DNA of 64,000 bases, taken from NCBI GenBank assembly GCA_902556265.1, contig CACDVM010000003.1:42789-106788 (forward strand). Direction: 5' to 3'. The notes beneath the pieces are model-generated. The model saw only the letters and a list, made by a program, of their open reading frames with translations, was not told the origin of the DNA and did not search any database. The position numbers and the translations under genes were made by a program. This stretch comes from an uncultured Pelagibacteraceae bacterium (lineage in GTDB: Bacteria > Pseudomonadota > Alphaproteobacteria > Pelagibacterales > Pelagibacteraceae). Of the stretch, positions 7,428-16,533 are shown one piece after another (the first letter of the stretch is position 1; every line of letters starts with the position of its first letter).

Positions 7428-8297
7428 ATGAAGAGATCTACAAAAACTATTTCAATAATACTGGTGTTTTTTCTAATTATAGCGATCGTGATTATTGGAA
7501 GAACAATGATCGGAAATCATTTTAAAAAAAAATTTAGCAAAAGACCGCCCCCAGGGATAATTGTAACAGAAGTAATCAAAAAAGAATTTTCAGAAAAAAT
7601 AGAAACCTTTGGAACAGCAATCTCAAAAAAATCTAAAACTTTTAAGATAAAAAAAGATGATCTTTTAGGGGACTTAAAATTAAAAAATTTTGTTAAAAAA
7701 GGAGAAACAATAATAAAACTGAAAAGTGGGAATATAATGGCTCCATTCAATGGTGTGTTGGGATACACAGGTCTGACTGAAGATATCCTTGTGTCAAATA
7801 ATATAGTCATAATTACACTTGATGATAACTCCATTGTTTATTCTGATATTAAGATTCCTGAAAATTATTCTACATCTATAAAAAAAGGACTACCAGTAGA
7901 AGTTAAATTAACTAGCTATAAAGATAAAATATTTGTAGGTGAAGTGGACTTTGTTTCAAGTAGAATTAATGCTGACACAAGAAGTTTATTATCTAGAATA
8001 AAAGTAGAGAACGAAGACTTAGAATTAATTTCAGGATCATTATTAGAAGTTGGAGTTAAATTTGATTTGAGAAATTCTTTAAGTGTTCCAGACACAAGCA
8101 TAATGATTGAGGGAGACAAGTCTTATGTTTATAAAATTAATGAAGAGAATATTGCTAATAAAACTGAGGTAAAAACAGGTTTAAGAATTGATAAAAGTAT
8201 TGAAATAACCTCGGGCCTAACTGAAGGTGATATCATTGTGGCTGAAGGATTAAAAAAAGTTAGACCACGTGGAAAAATAAAACCTATCAAAAAATAA
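7428..8297 (+). CDS. RND efflux periplasmic adaptor (MFP), hairpin-less
   Basis: Membrane fusion protein linking an inner-membrane RND pump to the periplasm. The 289-residue chain begins with one membrane anchor (residues about 8-28). Next come a lipoyl/barrel-sandwich half and the second half beginning IMAPFNGVLG (about residue 103), then a beta-barrel segment and a membrane-proximal domain ending in VKTGLRIDKSIEITSGLTEGDIIVAEGL. The two lipoyl halves follow each other almost directly (KKGETIIKLKSG then IMAPFNG). The alpha-helical hairpin that normally docks onto a TolC-type channel is therefore absent, and the protein is shorter than usual (about 350-400). It precedes its pump gene with no spacing. 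No outer-membrane factor gene is nearby. Confidence 0.88.
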   Translation: MKRSTKTISIILVFFLIIAIVIIGRTMIGNHFKKKFSKRPPPGIIVTEVIKKEFSEKIETFGTAISKKSKTFKIKKDDLLGDLKLKNFVKKGETIIKLKSGNIMAPFNGVLGYTGLTEDILVSNNIVIITLDDNSIVYSDIKIPENYSTSIKKGLPVEVKLTSYKDKIFVGEVDFVSSRINADTRSLLSRIKVENEDLELISGSLLEVGVKFDLRNSLSVPDTSIMIEGDKSYVYKINEENIANKTEVKTGLRIDKSIEITSGLTEGDIIVAEGLKKVRPRGKIKPIKK

Positions 8298-11200
8298 ATG
8301 TTTATTACCGAATTAAGTATAAAAAGACCGACAGTATCTTGGGTCATGTCTCTAATTTTGATTGTTTTTGGATTATTTGTTTTTTGGAAATTACCAGTTA
8401 GAGAGCTGCCAAATGGCATACAGCCACCTGTCGTACAAATTCAAGTAGATTATAAGTCTGCTGCAGCTTCAATAGTAGATCAAGAAGTAACACAGGTTGT
8501 TGAGGATGTTATCGGTGGCGCTGAGGGAATAAAAAATATAGATTCTAAATCTGAAAATGGAAGAAGCACAATAAATGTAGAATTTGATACAAGTATAGAC
8601 TTGGATAACGCTGCTAATGACATTAGAGAGAGAGTTGCTAGAGTTGTTGATAACTTGCCATCCGAGTCTGATCCTCCACAAATACTTAAAAGAGCAGCTG
8701 GTTTTACTACAACAATGTGGTTATCTCTATCATCTTCAACTTGGAGTGACCTTGAGCTAGGAGACTATGCTGAAAGATATTTAGTTGATCAATTCTCAAG
8801 TGTAAAAAATGTTGGGAGAATAAGAGTTGGCGGATTAAGGGAATTGAGTATTAGAGTATGGATAGATCCTATTAGACTTGCAGCTAATGACTTAACTATT
8901 AAAGAAGTTGAAACTGCAATGCGTGGAGAAAATATAAGTCTTCCAGCTGGTACGCTAGAGGCAGACAATATTGATTTAACACTTAATTTAGATAAGTCAT
9001 ATAATGATATTAATTCAATCAAACAGTTGCCAATTAAAAAAACTGACAATAAAGTTATTTTATTATCTGATGTTGCTAATATAGAATTTGGTCCTGTTTC
9101 AGAAAAAACTCTTTTTAAAGCTCAAACTAAAGATCAAATTAATTTAAAAACTGTTGGAATCGGTATTTATGCTAGAAGTGGCGCCTCAACAGTTGAACTT
9201 TCGAATGATATTAAGAAAAAAATTATTCAAGTTAAAAAATCTTTACCAAAAGAGTTAGATTTAAGAGTTTCCTTCAACAGAGCAAACTATGTAGAGGCTG
9301 CTATTGAAGAGGTGTATAAAACTTTGTTAATAGCTTTCATTTTAGTCGTTTTAATAATTTATCTATTTCTGGGTAATTTAAAAGCTGTAATAGTACCGGC
9401 TATAGCACTCCCAGTAAGCCTTGTGGCCTCTTTTTTGGGTTTATACATATTTGGGTTATCAATAAATATTTTCGTTCTTCTAAGTTTTATTTTGGCAATA
9501 GGAATAATAACAGATGACTCTGTTATTATGACAGATGCAATTTATAGAAGAATAGAAAATGGTGAGACTCCATTGGTCGCTGCTTATAAGGGCTCTAAAC
9601 AAATTTCTTTTGCAATTGTAGCTACTACACTAATTTTAATTGCAGTTTTTCTTCCATTGATTTTTATTGGAGGAATTTCTGGAACTTTATTTAGAGAAAC
9701 AGCAATAGCCTTATCTTTTTCAATAATTATATCATCTTTTGTTGCGCTAACATTGTCCCCAATGCTTGCTAGTAAATTCTTATATAAAAAAACATCAAAA
9801 AAACTTTTTATTCAAAAATTTGAAAAGTTTTTCTTGAGCTTTGCAAGCTTTTACAAAGAGACTTTAGATGGAATTGTAAATAAGACAAAAGCTGTAGGAT
9901 TTTTTATAATCTTAATAGTTGTTGCATCGATATTATTATTTAACTTTTCAAAAAAAGAATTATTGCCCATGGAAGATCGTGGGGCCTACTTAATTATTGG
10001 ATTCACAGATGAAGGAACTTCTTTCGAATATACTCAAGAACAAGCTCAGAAAGTAGAAGCCAGACTTCTTCCACTGCTTCAAGCTGAGGATAGTCCATAT
10101 TCAAGATTTATAATGAGGGTTCCTGGGTTTGGAAATTCAGCTAATTCATATAATAGTTTTATTATAATTGCTTTATTAGATGACTGGAAAAATCGAAAAA
10201 AAGGACAAGAAGTTGTTTTGAGAGAAGCAATAGGAAAAATAGTAACTCTACCTCAAGCAGTGGCTTTCCCTATTTCTCCACAATCAATAAGAGTATCTAA
10301 TTATAATAAACCTGTGCAAATGGTTATTTATGGAAGTACTTATGAAGAACTTGAGGAAATACAAAAAAAAGTAATTAGAGAAATAAGATCTAATAAAAAC
10401 CTTTCAAGAATTGAGTCTGATTACAATAGAAATAAACCAGAGGTAAAATTAATAATTAATAAAAATAAAGCTAAAGACTTAGGTGTTTCAACAAAATCAA
10501 TTGGTGAAACACTTGAAACTCTTTATGGGGGAAAAAAAATTACAACTTTTAATAAATTAGGTAAAGAGTATCCTATAATTGTTCAACAATATGTATCAGA
10601 TAGAAGAAACAAAGAGGGTATTTCAAAAATATTTGTTCGTTCAGAAACCAATGGAAAACTAATTTCTTTAGCAAATCTAGTCAGTTTTGAAGAAGAAGGT
10701 TCGGCAAAAGAGCTTGCAAGGTATAATAGACAATCAGCAGTAACTATATCTGCAAATATTAATGAAGGATATACTTTGACTGAAGCTATAAAATATTTTG
10801 AAGAAGTAATGGCTAATTTAGCTCCAGAAAATCAAATTACTTGGAAAGGAAAATCTGAAGAAATCAAAGAAACAAGTAACGAATTATTTATAATTTTTGC
10901 TTTAGCATTGCTCACTGCATATTTGGTAATGGCAGCAACCTTTAATTCCTTTATTCACCCATTCATAATTATTTTAACCGTACCATTAGCTATTTTTGGT
11001 GGATTGGTATTTATTCTTTTTCTGAATAGTTCAGTAAATATTTTTTCTCAGATTGCTCTTATTATTCTGATAGGTATTTCAACAAAAAATAGTATTTTAG
11101 TTGTTGATTATGCAAATCAGATAAGAACTACTGGAAAGAATATAGAGTTAGCTGTTAAAGAGGCATGTGCAGTGAGATTTAGGCCTATAATTATGACCTC

Positions 11201-11426
11201 ACTTAGCACTATGATTGCGATGCTTCCTTTGGTTATAGGTAATTTTGGTCCTGGGGCTGGAGAAGGCTCTAGGTTGGCTGTTGGCTCAACTATTTTAGGG
11301 GGGATGATAATTTCGACATTTTTTACTTTATATGTTACTCCATCAATGTATTTAGCTTTAGCCAAAAATACTAAAAGGATAGATGTGGTAGATTTAGAAT
11401 TAAAGAAAGAACTTACTAAAAAATAA
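8298..11426 (+). CDS. RND-family inner-membrane efflux pump (AcrB/MexB-like)
   Basis: A proton-driven trimeric exporter of the HAE1/AcrB type, 1,042 residues with the usual two-fold repeat of six membrane helices plus a large periplasmic loop. Helix 1 follows MFITELSIKRPTVSWVMSLILIVFG. The proton-relay helix 4 carries GIITDDSVIMTDAIYRRIENG near residue 400. The second-half family signature IALIILIGISTKNSILVVDYANQ lies near residue 930. HAE1 pumps usually have two adjacent aspartates in helix 4 (here TDDSV). Its ATG directly follows the adaptor stop codon, implying translational coupling. The last 11 bp overlap the converging SLT-like lipoprotein gene. Substrates are unknown; a lipid, bile-salt-like or toxic small molecule would fit the family. 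Confidence 0.95.
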   Translation: MFITELSIKRPTVSWVMSLILIVFGLFVFWKLPVRELPNGIQPPVVQIQVDYKSAAASIVDQEVTQVVEDVIGGAEGIKNIDSKSENGRSTINVEFDTSIDLDNAANDIRERVARVVDNLPSESDPPQILKRAAGFTTTMWLSLSSSTWSDLELGDYAERYLVDQFSSVKNVGRIRVGGLRELSIRVWIDPIRLAANDLTIKEVETAMRGENISLPAGTLEADNIDLTLNLDKSYNDINSIKQLPIKKTDNKVILLSDVANIEFGPVSEKTLFKAQTKDQINLKTVGIGIYARSGASTVELSNDIKKKIIQVKKSLPKELDLRVSFNRANYVEAAIEEVYKTLLIAFILVVLIIYLFLGNLKAVIVPAIALPVSLVASFLGLYIFGLSINIFVLLSFILAIGIITDDSVIMTDAIYRRIENGETPLVAAYKGSKQISFAIVATTLILIAVFLPLIFIGGISGTLFRETAIALSFSIIISSFVALTLSPMLASKFLYKKTSKKLFIQKFEKFFLSFASFYKETLDGIVNKTKAVGFFIILIVVASILLFNFSKKELLPMEDRGAYLIIGFTDEGTSFEYTQEQAQKVEARLLPLLQAEDSPYSRFIMRVPGFGNSANSYNSFIIIALLDDWKNRKKGQEVVLREAIGKIVTLPQAVAFPISPQSIRVSNYNKPVQMVIYGSTYEELEEIQKKVIREIRSNKNLSRIESDYNRNKPEVKLIINKNKAKDLGVSTKSIGETLETLYGGKKITTFNKLGKEYPIIVQQYVSDRRNKEGISKIFVRSETNGKLISLANLVSFEEEGSAKELARYNRQSAVTISANINEGYTLTEAIKYFEEVMANLAPENQITWKGKSEEIKETSNELFIIFALALLTAYLVMAATFNSFIHPFIIILTVPLAIFGGLVFILFLNSSVNIFSQIALIILIGISTKNSILVVDYANQIRTTGKNIELAVKEACAVRFRPIIMTSLSTMIAMLPLVIGNFGPGAGEGSRLAVGSTILGGMIISTFFTLYVTPSMYLALAKNTKRIDVVDLELKKELTKK

Positions 11427-12015
11427 TATACTTATTTTTATTAAGTGAATTTTTACATTTTAATAATTGGTTTTTATAAATATTTGATTGTTTCTCTACT
11501 TTTTTTGCCAACCCAATTACTTTTTTATTTTTTTTATAATGTTTATAATTTCCCCAACCCTCGTGATAAGCAAGATATTGTCTAAAGGCATCCTGTTTAG
11601 AAATTTTTAAAATAGATTCAGTTTTATTAGTATACCATCCAATAAAATCAACACTATCTTTAAATCTTGCTCTAGTCGCAAGTTTATTTCCTGTCTCTTT
11701 TTTATATTGTTCCCAAGTTCCTTTTACTGCTTGAGAATAACCAAATGAACTAGAAGGTCTTTTAAAAGGTATGACTTTAAAAATCTTTTGTCTAGCTGGT
11801 TTAGCTAGCCAATCAAAATCTGACTCCATTTTGATTATTGCCAACTGAATATAAATAGGTGTTCCCCACTTTTTTTCTACTTTTTTTGTGTGTTTGTACC
11901 AAAGATATCTTTCATTAAAAATCGAGCAACTATTACCTGTATTATTAGGTATCGAAGAACATCCGGCAAATAAAAAAAAAAATAAAATTATTAATTTATT
12001 TTTTAAGAAGCTCAT
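11416..12015 (-). CDS. Lipoprotein with lytic-transglycosylase-like (SLT) domain
   Basis: The 199-residue product has an N-terminal hydrophobic stretch and a lipobox (LFAGC, Cys about residue 19), so it is probably anchored in the outer membrane. The body looks like a lysozyme-like SLT domain. IQLAIIKMESDFDW supplies the likely catalytic Glu, then SSFGYSQAVKGTWEQYKKETGN resembles the GxxQ...WxxY core. It ends with YLAYHEGWGNY, as seen in several alphaproteobacterial transglycosylase-like lipoproteins. The role would be cleaving peptidoglycan glycan strands, but activity is inferred. Its start overlaps the upstream VanZ-like gene by 20 bp, suggesting co-transcription. The end overlaps the pump gene. 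Confidence 0.8.
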   Translation of the reverse strand: MSFLKNKLIILFFFLFAGCSSIPNNTGNSCSIFNERYLWYKHTKKVEKKWGTPIYIQLAIIKMESDFDWLAKPARQKIFKVIPFKRPSSSFGYSQAVKGTWEQYKKETGNKLATRARFKDSVDFIGWYTNKTESILKISKQDAFRQYLAYHEGWGNYKHYKKNKKVIGLAKKVEKQSNIYKNQLLKCKNSLNKNKYIIF

Positions 12016-12391
12016 ATTTATTTATAAGATAATTGACAAAAATTACAGTTATGACTCCCAAAAAATTTCCAAATAAGTCTGACCATTGAAAACTTCTTTC
12101 AGGTATAATTAAATGAAAGATCTCAAGAAATATTGATAAAAACACTAAATATACTATCAAATTATTAACATGTTTTAATTTAATAAAACTTAAAAAACCT
12201 ACCGCTGAAACTAAAATAAATGTGTAAAAATGATTAGAAGAAACAATAAAATCGGAGGTTATTTGAGGTTGTATTGTTTTATCTTTGTATATTACCAAAC
12301 CTAGAAAGCTTCCTGGAAAAAGATACAAAAAAATCAAAAAAAAGTTAATTGTATAAAAAATTATTTTAAATTTTGAAAAAAATTTTATCAT
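11996..12391 (-). CDS. VanZ-like family membrane protein
   Basis: A 131-residue protein with four hydrophobic segments (roughly residues 10-30, 50-66, 76-92 and 108-124). The loop before the last segment, LEIFHLIIPERSFQWSDLFGNFLG, matches the VanZ-like signature (E...P.R....D...N..G). VanZ-like proteins are small membrane proteins of unclear function, sometimes linked to glycopeptide resistance, though here no resistance role is implied. It heads a two-gene leftward unit with the SLT-like lipoprotein. It diverges from gpmA over a 45-bp gap that must hold both promoters. Confidence 0.82.
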   Translation of the reverse strand: MIKFFSKFKIIFYTINFFLIFLYLFPGSFLGLVIYKDKTIQPQITSDFIVSSNHFYTFILVSAVGFLSFIKLKHVNNLIVYLVFLSIFLEIFHLIIPERSFQWSDLFGNFLGVITVIFVNYLINKYELLKK

Positions 12392-12436
12392 TTAATTATA
12401 TAGTTTTATTTACAAATATATTTTAGAAATAACAAT

Positions 12437-13150
12437 ATGAGTTTTTTAATTTTAATTAGGCATGGGCAAAGTGTTTGGAATCTTGAGAAAAAATTTACTG
12501 GCTGGGTAGATGTTGACCTCACTGAGCAAGGAAAAAGTGAGGCTCAAAAAGCTGGCTCTTTAATTAAAAATGAAAATATTGAGATAAATCTTTTTTACTC
12601 CTCTTTTCAATTAAGAGCAAATCATACTTTAAAAATAATTCAAAAAATTTTAAATAATGAAAAAAATTTTACTAAAGCTTGGCAGCTTAATGAAAGACAT
12701 TATGGCGCTTTAACAGGTTTAAATAAAATTGAAATGGCAAAAAAAATAGGTGAAAAAAATGTCTACAAATTCAGGAGATCTTGGGACATTAAACCAGAAC
12801 CTTTAAATAAAAAGAGCCCTTATCATGCAAAAAATATTGATGCATATAAAAAAATACCTCAAGAAGTTATACCTGATACTGAGTCTTTAAAAGATACTTA
12901 CGAGAGAGTTGTTAAATACTTTGATGAAGAAATAAAAAAAAAATTAATTAAAGAAAATATTTTAATTTCTGCTCATGGAAATTCTTTAAGAGCTTTATGT
13001 AAATATTTATTTAAGCTAGATAATGAGCAAATCTCTAGCTTAGAAATTCCTACTGGAAATCCGTTAATGATTGAGCTAGATGAAAATATTAAAATTAAAA
13101 ATTGTAAATATCTCGATAAAGAACGTTCTAAAAGTCTTCTAGTTTTTTGA
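12437..13150 (+). CDS. gpmA: 2,3-bisphosphoglycerate-dependent phosphoglycerate mutase
   Basis: Interconverts 3- and 2-phosphoglycerate in lower glycolysis and gluconeogenesis. The RHGQSVWN motif near residue 8 holds the phosphohistidine. FTGWVDVDLTEQG follows, LNERHYGALTGLNK lies near residue 88, and the second catalytic histidine is in SAHGNSLRALCKYL near residue 182. At 237 residues it is close to the E. coli enzyme (about 250) and longer than the shortest alphaproteobacterial forms. It stands alone on the plus strand between leftward genes. Its last 23 bp overlap the end of the converging murU-like gene, the longest tail overlap in the window. Confidence 0.95.
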   Translation: MSFLILIRHGQSVWNLEKKFTGWVDVDLTEQGKSEAQKAGSLIKNENIEINLFYSSFQLRANHTLKIIQKILNNEKNFTKAWQLNERHYGALTGLNKIEMAKKIGEKNVYKFRRSWDIKPEPLNKKSPYHAKNIDAYKKIPQEVIPDTESLKDTYERVVKYFDEEIKKKLIKENILISAHGNSLRALCKYLFKLDNEQISSLEIPTGNPLMIELDENIKIKNCKYLDKERSKSLLVF

Positions 13151-13817
13151 AAGTTTCTAAATTTGTTAAATGATAGAATCTATTAAAACTTTCAAAACCA
13201 TTTAGTTTGCCTTTAATTAATAGTTCATTCCAAATTTCTGAAATAGAAAAGTTTTTTACCTCATATTTATTAAATAGGTTTTTATTTAAAATTTGGCACC
13301 CAATATAAATAACATTTTTATTATTATTTTTTTTTAGCAGATGGTTTTTTAATTCAAAATCTCCTTTAAGATTTTTATCAAAACTTAAGTTTATATTTGT
13401 TGATAAAAGAAGATTATTTAATTTATTTGTAAAATAAAAATTCTGCATCTTTTTAATCTCATCTACATAAGTTTCATTCCATAATGTATCTGGATTAAAA
13501 ACAAGATAATCATCATCTCTAGAATTATTAATCATATTAAGTATTCCACCACCTGTATCTAAAATCATTTTACCATCTTCAACTATTTGAATATCGAGTG
13601 GAAAATTTTTTTTTTTAACGTACTCAATAATTTGATCACCTAAATAATACGTATTTATAAAAATTTTTTTTATTCCTAACTTTACGTTCATATTAATACA
13701 TCTCTCCAACATTGTTAGATTATTCAATTTAAGAAGTGGCTTTGGTATTTTTAGAGTTAATGGATTTAATCTTTTTCCAAGTCCTGCACATAATATAAGT
13801 GCTATATTAATTTTCAT
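13128..13817 (-). CDS. murU: MurU-like sugar-1-phosphate nucleotidyltransferase
   Basis: Predicted to make UDP-N-acetylmuramate from MurNAc-1-phosphate and UTP during cell-wall recycling. The 229-residue chain has the nucleotidyltransferase start ALILCAGLGKRLNPLTLKIPKPLL. Here GxGxR binds the nucleotide phosphate and the K of PKP activates it. The conserved DTGGG follows near residue 87, and the metal aspartate is in VFNPDTLW near residue 107. It lies immediately after an AmgK-like kinase gene with an ATGA overlap. That is the usual alphaproteobacterial and pseudomonad pairing for the MurNAc salvage shunt. A distant ampG in this window fits the same route. It could instead activate another sugar-1-phosphate, but the partner makes MurU the best guess. 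Confidence 0.85.
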   Translation of the reverse strand: MKINIALILCAGLGKRLNPLTLKIPKPLLKLNNLTMLERCINMNVKLGIKKIFINTYYLGDQIIEYVKKKNFPLDIQIVEDGKMILDTGGGILNMINNSRDDDYLVFNPDTLWNETYVDEIKKMQNFYFTNKLNNLLLSTNINLSFDKNLKGDFELKNHLLKKNNNKNVIYIGCQILNKNLFNKYEVKNFSISEIWNELLIKGKLNGFESFNRFYHLTNLETFKKLEDF

Positions 13818-14755
13818 TTTATTTTTCCTTTAAAGTTTTCCATTAAAAGGTCTTTTAAATCTTTAAAAATTTTATTTTTATGAATTCTAATATTAATTAA
13901 ATTCCATGCGTGAGGAATTAGTTTCAAATATTTTGTTTTACCATCTCTAATTGCCAGTCGTGTAAATATTCCAATTATTTTAAGATTTCTTAAAACGGAT
14001 AATATTTCGAAATCATTTTTAAATTTATATTTATCTAATTTTTTTTGTTTGCTAACATATAATTTGTAAATTTTATCCTTTAATAATATTGATGTTTTAA
14101 ATCTAACATCGTCTATTAAAGATGCTAGATCGTAAGCTTTATTTCCTATTAAGGCATCCTGACTGTCTATTACTCCAATTTTTTTTTTTATCAACATTAA
14201 GTTAGAAACGTGAAAATCTCTATGAACAAAGATATCATTTTTTAATTTCAAACCTAAAGATAATATTTTAATTATCTTTTTGAACTTTTTAATAAATTTA
14301 TCTTTATTTTTTTTTGACATTTTTTTTTTGACATACCAATCACAGAATAAATTGGCCTCGTTAATCAAAATTTTTTTATCATATTTAGGAATTATAAAAT
14401 TTTTTCCCTTAAAACTTTTTATATTTCTGGTTTTAATTTTTTGAATTTGGTTCAAGATCTTAATTATCTTTTTAAAATAGTATAGTTTATCATTATTTTT
14501 TTTACTTAAAATTTTAAAGATTGTATTGTCTCCAAAATCCTGAATTTCTATAAAATTTTTACCATAATTCTCACGGTATAACTTTGGAGCTAAAACCTTA
14601 TTTTTAATTAAAATTTTATTAATCGCATCGTATACAAGGAGATTTTTAAGTTTTTCTTTCTGTGAAAAAACTATTATAGAATTAAAATCTTTATTTTTTT
14701 TTCTATAAAATTTCCTAAATGATGCATCACCTTTTATTTTTTTTAAATTTTTCAT
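13814..14755 (-). CDS. amgK: AmgK-like anomeric sugar kinase (APH family)
   Basis: A cytosolic kinase of the aminoglycoside phosphotransferase fold. AmgK phosphorylates the anomeric carbon of N-acetylmuramate or N-acetylglucosamine. The catalytic loop HRDFHVSNLML is at about residues 180-190, and the magnesium-binding GVIDSQDALIGNKAYDLASLIDD follows. This matches the family pattern HxDxxxxN and DxD. The N-terminal GDASFRKFYR is a family marker. At 313 residues it is slightly shorter than typical (about 335-350). It is located between tsaE and murU, the order usual in alphaproteobacteria. The gene is extremely A/T-rich in coding, with many Lys and Ile codons. Confidence 0.85.
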   Translation of the reverse strand: MKNLKKIKGDASFRKFYRKKNKDFNSIIVFSQKEKLKNLLVYDAINKILIKNKVLAPKLYRENYGKNFIEIQDFGDNTIFKILSKKNNDKLYYFKKIIKILNQIQKIKTRNIKSFKGKNFIIPKYDKKILINEANLFCDWYVKKKMSKKNKDKFIKKFKKIIKILSLGLKLKNDIFVHRDFHVSNLMLIKKKIGVIDSQDALIGNKAYDLASLIDDVRFKTSILLKDKIYKLYVSKQKKLDKYKFKNDFEILSVLRNLKIIGIFTRLAIRDGKTKYLKLIPHAWNLINIRIHKNKIFKDLKDLLMENFKGKIK

Positions 14756-14762
14756 TAAAAAA

Positions 14763-15218
14763 TTACAAATCTAAGCCTTTAATTTTTACATATCTTTTTG
14801 TATGATCGTCTTCATAATCAAAGGTTAATTCAATCAAATTTTTAGGTTTTTTTTTAATTAATTGTGGCCATTCTATTAATGTAATTGTGCTTGATCTATC
14901 CTCAAACAAATCGAGATTTTTCAATTCTTCTATGGATTTCAACCTAAATAAATCATAGTGATTTATCTTGGTTTGATTTATTTGATACTCATTAAGTAAA
15001 TTAAATGTAGGGCTGGTTACCTCTGTTAAATCTAATTTATTTTCTTTTTGTATACTATTTATTAAATATTTTACAAAAGTTGTTTTTCCTACACCCATTT
15101 CTCCATATAAAAAAACTATGTCACCTAACTTTAGTTTTTTTAAAATTTTATTAGCTAATTCTTCTGTTTTATTTTCTGAAGATAAATCTATTTTATCACA
15201 GTTAGTAACGATATGCAT
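14763..15218 (-). CDS. tsaE: tRNA threonylcarbamoyladenosine biosynthesis ATPase TsaE
   Basis: Small ATPase that works with TsaB and TsaD to place threonylcarbamoyl on A37 of ANN-decoding tRNAs. The Walker A motif [10 protein letters not shown] is at about residues 40-49. The conserved [11 protein letters not shown] segment follows near residue 85, then the family YHYDLFRL-like stretch (here [10 protein letters not shown]) and a LIEWPQLI motif near residue 115. Its 151 residues equal the family norm. The start overlaps the end of ahcY by 17 bp, so translation is probably coupled. It sits in the leftward ahcY-tsaE-amgK-murU run. Confidence 0.93.
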   Translation of the reverse strand: MHIVTNCDKIDLSSENKTEELANKILKKLKLGDIVFLYGEMGVGKTTFVKYLINSIQKENKLDLTEVTSPTFNLLNEYQINQTKINHYDLFRLKSIEELKNLDLFEDRSSTITLIEWPQLIKKKPKNLIELTFDYEDDHTKRYVKIKGLDL

Positions 15219-16488
15219 TAGGTTTAAAAGGACCCTCTACTCCAACACTAATATAGTCAGCTTGTTCTTTTGACAGTTTAGTTAGTTTTGCACCAACTTT
15301 TTTAAGGTGAAGAGTTGCTACTTTTTCATCTAAATGTTTTGGTAATACATAAACTTTATTTTCGTAATTTTTATGATTATTCCATAGTTCAATTTGAGCA
15401 ATTACTTGATTTGTAAATGATGCGCTCATTACAAAACTTGGGTGACCTGTAGCACAACCCAAATTTACTAATCTGCCTTCTGCTAAAAGAATTATCCTTT
15501 TCTTACTCGGAAGTTCAATTTCATGGACTTGAGGTTTAACTTCAGTCCATTTATAATTTTTCAATGCCTCAACTTGAATTTCATTATCGAAGTGACCAAT
15601 ATTACATAGAATAGCTCTATCTTTCATTTCTCTCATATGGTCAGCTGTAACAATATCTTTATTACCAGTTGCAGTAACAACGATATCAGCTTTACTTATT
15701 GCTTCTTCCATCAAGACTACTTCGTACCCTTCCATTGCAGCTTGTAAAGCACAGATTGGGTCTGCTTCAGTAATCAAAACTCTGGCTCCACTCTGCCTTA
15801 ATGATGCGGCACTTCCTTTTCCTACATCACCAAATCCGGCTACAACAGCAATTTTTCCAGACATCATAACATCAGTAGCTCTTCTTATTCCATCTACTAA
15901 ACTTTCACGACATCCATATAAATTATCAAATTTTGATTTAGTTACAGAGTCGTTCACATTAATTGCAGGAACTAAAAGCGATTTTTCTTTTTCCATTTTA
16001 TTTAAAGCTTTAATACCTGTTGTTGTCTCCTCAGAAACTCCTTTTATTTCTTTCAACAAATCTTTATATTCGTTATGCATAATTGCAGTAAGGTCACCAC
16101 CATCATCTAAAAGCATGTTTGGTTTCCAATCTTTTTTACCAACAATTGTTTGTTTGATACACCAAAGGTATTCCTCCTCTGTTTCACCTTTCCAAGCATA
16201 AACAGGTATGCCTGCTTTAGCAATTGCAGCTGCAGCATGGTCTTGAGTTGAAAAAATATTACAAGATGACCATCTTACTTCAGCCCCTAAATCTACTAGT
16301 GTTTCAATTAATACAGCCGTTTGAATTGTCATATGCAAACAACCAATAATTTTAGCACCTTTTAATGGTGATTTATTTGAATACTCTTCTCTTAAAGCCA
16401 TTAAACCAGGCATTTCACTTTCAGCTATTGAAATTTCTTTTCTTCCAAATTCAGCGAGAGAAATATCTTTTACTTTGAAATCTTCCAT
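15202..16488 (-). CDS. ahcY: S-adenosyl-L-homocysteine hydrolase
   Basis: Cleaves S-adenosylhomocysteine, the product of SAM-dependent methylation, to adenosine and homocysteine, relieving product inhibition of methyltransferases. The 428-residue chain has the conserved [13 protein letters not shown] near residue 53, [22 protein letters not shown] near residue 180, and an NAD-binding [11 protein letters not shown]ossmann loop near residue 217. The family-end [14 protein letters not shown]...[12 protein letters not shown] and PFKPNAYRY is intact. The length is shorter than the 465-residue type because one insertion is missing. The start codon is preceded by six C residues and no Shine-Dalgarno sequence. 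It follows chvG by 45 bp; the hprK and PTS genes often found between them are absent here. Confidence 0.97.
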   Translation of the reverse strand: MEDFKVKDISLAEFGRKEISIAESEMPGLMALREEYSNKSPLKGAKIIGCLHMTIQTAVLIETLVDLGAEVRWSSCNIFSTQDHAAAAIAKAGIPVYAWKGETEEEYLWCIKQTIVGKKDWKPNMLLDDGGDLTAIMHNEYKDLLKEIKGVSEETTTGIKALNKMEKEKSLLVPAINVNDSVTKSKFDNLYGCRESLVDGIRRATDVMMSGKIAVVAGFGDVGKGSAASLRQSGARVLITEADPICALQAAMEGYEVVLMEEAISKADIVVTATGNKDIVTADHMREMKDRAILCNIGHFDNEIQVEALKNYKWTEVKPQVHEIELPSKKRIILLAEGRLVNLGCATGHPSFVMSASFTNQVIAQIELWNNHKNYENKVYVLPKHLDEKVATLHLKKVGAKLTKLSKEQADYISVGVEGPFKPNAYRY

Positions 16489-16533
16489 GGGGGGTCTTCT
16501 AGCAATAAAGGATTAATTAATCAATAGAACTCT

